Positions 6,484-7,247 of a DNA stretch of 7,247 nucleotides are shown piece by piece. Both the position numbers and the translations under genes were made by a program. The stretch covers positions 1 to 7,247 of the forward strand of contig DVNA01000062.1 in NCBI GenBank assembly GCA_018714665.1, written 5' to 3'. Numbering within the stretch: the stretch's first letter is position 1; each line of letters starts with the position of its first letter. Source of the DNA: Candidatus Gallibacteroides avistercoris (lineage in GTDB: Bacteria; Bacteroidota; Bacteroidia; Bacteroidales; CHK158-818). Under the pieces are notes generated by a model. That model ran no database searches, was not told the DNA's origin, and worked only from the letters and a program-made list of their open reading frames with translations.

Positions 6484-7247
6484 ATGAAAAAATATTTTAT
6501 CCCCCTTTTTTTGATAGCCTTTTTCTGGTTGACATCGTGTGTGTCGGTGCCTCGAAAGCAACTCTCGCGGATGATTCCGCAATCAATCCATACGGCAGTA
6601 AAGTAGGCCTATGCCATGGCCGAATCGTTGCGAACGGATACAACACGCCTGCCTCGAAGCATAGATAGCCGGGGTAATCTAATGACCTCCGATTCCCGAT
6701 GGTGGTGTAGTGGCTTTTTCCCGGGGTCGTTGTGGTACTTGTATGAATTGACGGGTCAGGATTCGCTTCGGGTATTGGCCGAAAGTTTTACACGACGGGT
6801 GGAACGGGAAAAGTTTACCACCAACAATCACGATGTCGGTTTTATGATATATTGCAGCTTCGGCAATGGATATCGGTTGACCCGAAATGCCTCTTATCCA
6901 GAGGTTATGCTCACGGCAGCTCGTTCGTTGTCAACTCGCTACAATCCAAAAATCGGGCTGATCCGTTCGTGGGACTCTCATAAACAACGTTGGCAATATC
7001 CGGTTATTGTGGACAATATGATGAACCTGGAACTGCTGATGTGGGCAACCCGTTATTCGAGAGACTCCTCTTTTTACAAGATAGCCGTCAGCCACGCCGA
7101 TAAAACAGCAGAGAACCATTACCGGCCCGATAACAGTTGCTACCACGTGGTATCTTACGATCCGAAAACGGGAAAACCCGAGAAGAAGGAGACGGGACAA
7201 GGCTATGCAGACGAATCGTCGTGGGCCCGCGGACAGGCATGGGGGTT
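6484..7247 (+). pseudogene. GH88 unsaturated glucuronyl hydrolase lipoprotein gene with in-frame TAG at codon 41; 3' end outside window
   Basis: From ATG 6484 the frame encodes a lipoprotein signal (MKKYFIPLFLIAFFWLTSC, lipobox Cys19), reaches TAG at 6604-6606, then stays open to the window end. Residues after the stop are plainly GH88: WWCSGFFPGSLWYLYE, HDVGFMIYCSFGNGYRL with D117, PVIVDNMMNLELLMWA with D177, the HADKTAENHYR region and QGYADESSWARGQAWG. D117 and D177 (numbering through the stop) match the two catalytic aspartates of Bacillus UGL (D88 and D149), with almost the same spacing. The family removes 4,5-unsaturated uronic acid from oligosaccharides made by polysaccharide lyases, by hydrating the double bond. 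The stop falls in the first helix of the catalytic domain, between export signal and active site. A CAG-to-TAG change would explain it. An in-frame ATG at 6616, 9 nt after the stop, could start a signal-less protein. A good promoter precedes the gene. Confidence 0.8.
6604..6606 (+). other. In-frame TAG interrupting the GH88 gene
   Basis: This is codon 41 counted from ATG 6484. The upstream frame gives signal peptide plus a 21-residue linker, and the downstream frame resumes as AYAMAESLR in the same phase. It is therefore a single nonsense codon, not a frameshift. All six intact genes in the window end with TAA. Confidence 0.9.

Noticed and set aside
6604..6606. Genome-wide recoding of TAG as a sense codon
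   Set aside because: All intact genes here stop at TAA, which is compatible with recoding, but this is ordinary chromosomal content with no other in-frame TAG. One nonsense mutation or base error is far simpler.
6474..6668. 64-residue plus-strand reading frame starting 10 bp before the GH88 ATG
   Set aside because: It is out of frame with the recognizable GH88 protein, has no family features, and exists only as a shadow of the interrupted gene.

Overview
The window looks like chromosome from a gut-type Bacteroidota (Bacteroidales). The evidence is: three consecutive short lipoprotein-type signal peptides on predicted enzymes; no clear Shine-Dalgarno sequences but A/T-rich leaders before the starts; a -33/-7 promoter of the Bacteroides type (TTTG, 20 bp, TAnnTTTG) in the divergent gap; TAA as the stop of every intact gene; and gene types typical of Bacteroidetes carbohydrate-utilization loci. 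I cannot fix the species. No rRNA, tRNA, CRISPR, transposase or phage gene is visible.

Region 1 (1-4884, + strand) is one tightly packed operon entered mid-gene. It encodes the C-terminal third of a ribokinase-type PfkB sugar kinase, a ten-helix GRP/RbsU-like sugar permease, a nucleoside hydrolase lipoprotein, an ADP-ribosylglycohydrolase-family lipoprotein with a C-terminal beta-rich domain, and an alpha/beta-hydrolase (acetyl-esterase-like) lipoprotein. Gaps are 11, 25, 4 and 17 bp. The simplest reading is a ribose-scavenging locus. Lipoprotein enzymes in the envelope free ribose from nucleosides and ADP-ribose-type compounds, the permease brings ribose across the inner membrane, and the kinase makes ribose 5-phosphate. 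The esterase may remove acyl groups from the same substrates. Any SusC/SusD pair and regulator would lie upstream of the window.

Region 2 (4885-5029) is a convergent gap with a 19-bp perfect inverted repeat flanked by A and T runs. It is a bidirectional terminator separating the operon from the gene that faces it.

Region 3 (5030-6220, - strand) is a complete, canonical purT (formate-dependent GAR transformylase), a housekeeping purine-synthesis gene.

Region 4 (6221-6483) is a 263-bp divergent gap. It holds a -7-like element for purT, a UUCG-capped hairpin, an A8T7 tract, and a good promoter for the rightward gene with a small inverted repeat touching its -33 element.

Region 5 (6484 to window end, + strand) is a GH88 unsaturated glucuronyl hydrolase lipoprotein gene. 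Its reading frame is broken by an in-frame TAG at codon 41, yet both expected catalytic aspartates and an otherwise open frame are kept. It is the most unusual item in the window: a recent pseudogene, a sequence error, or a gene rescued by reinitiation or suppression.
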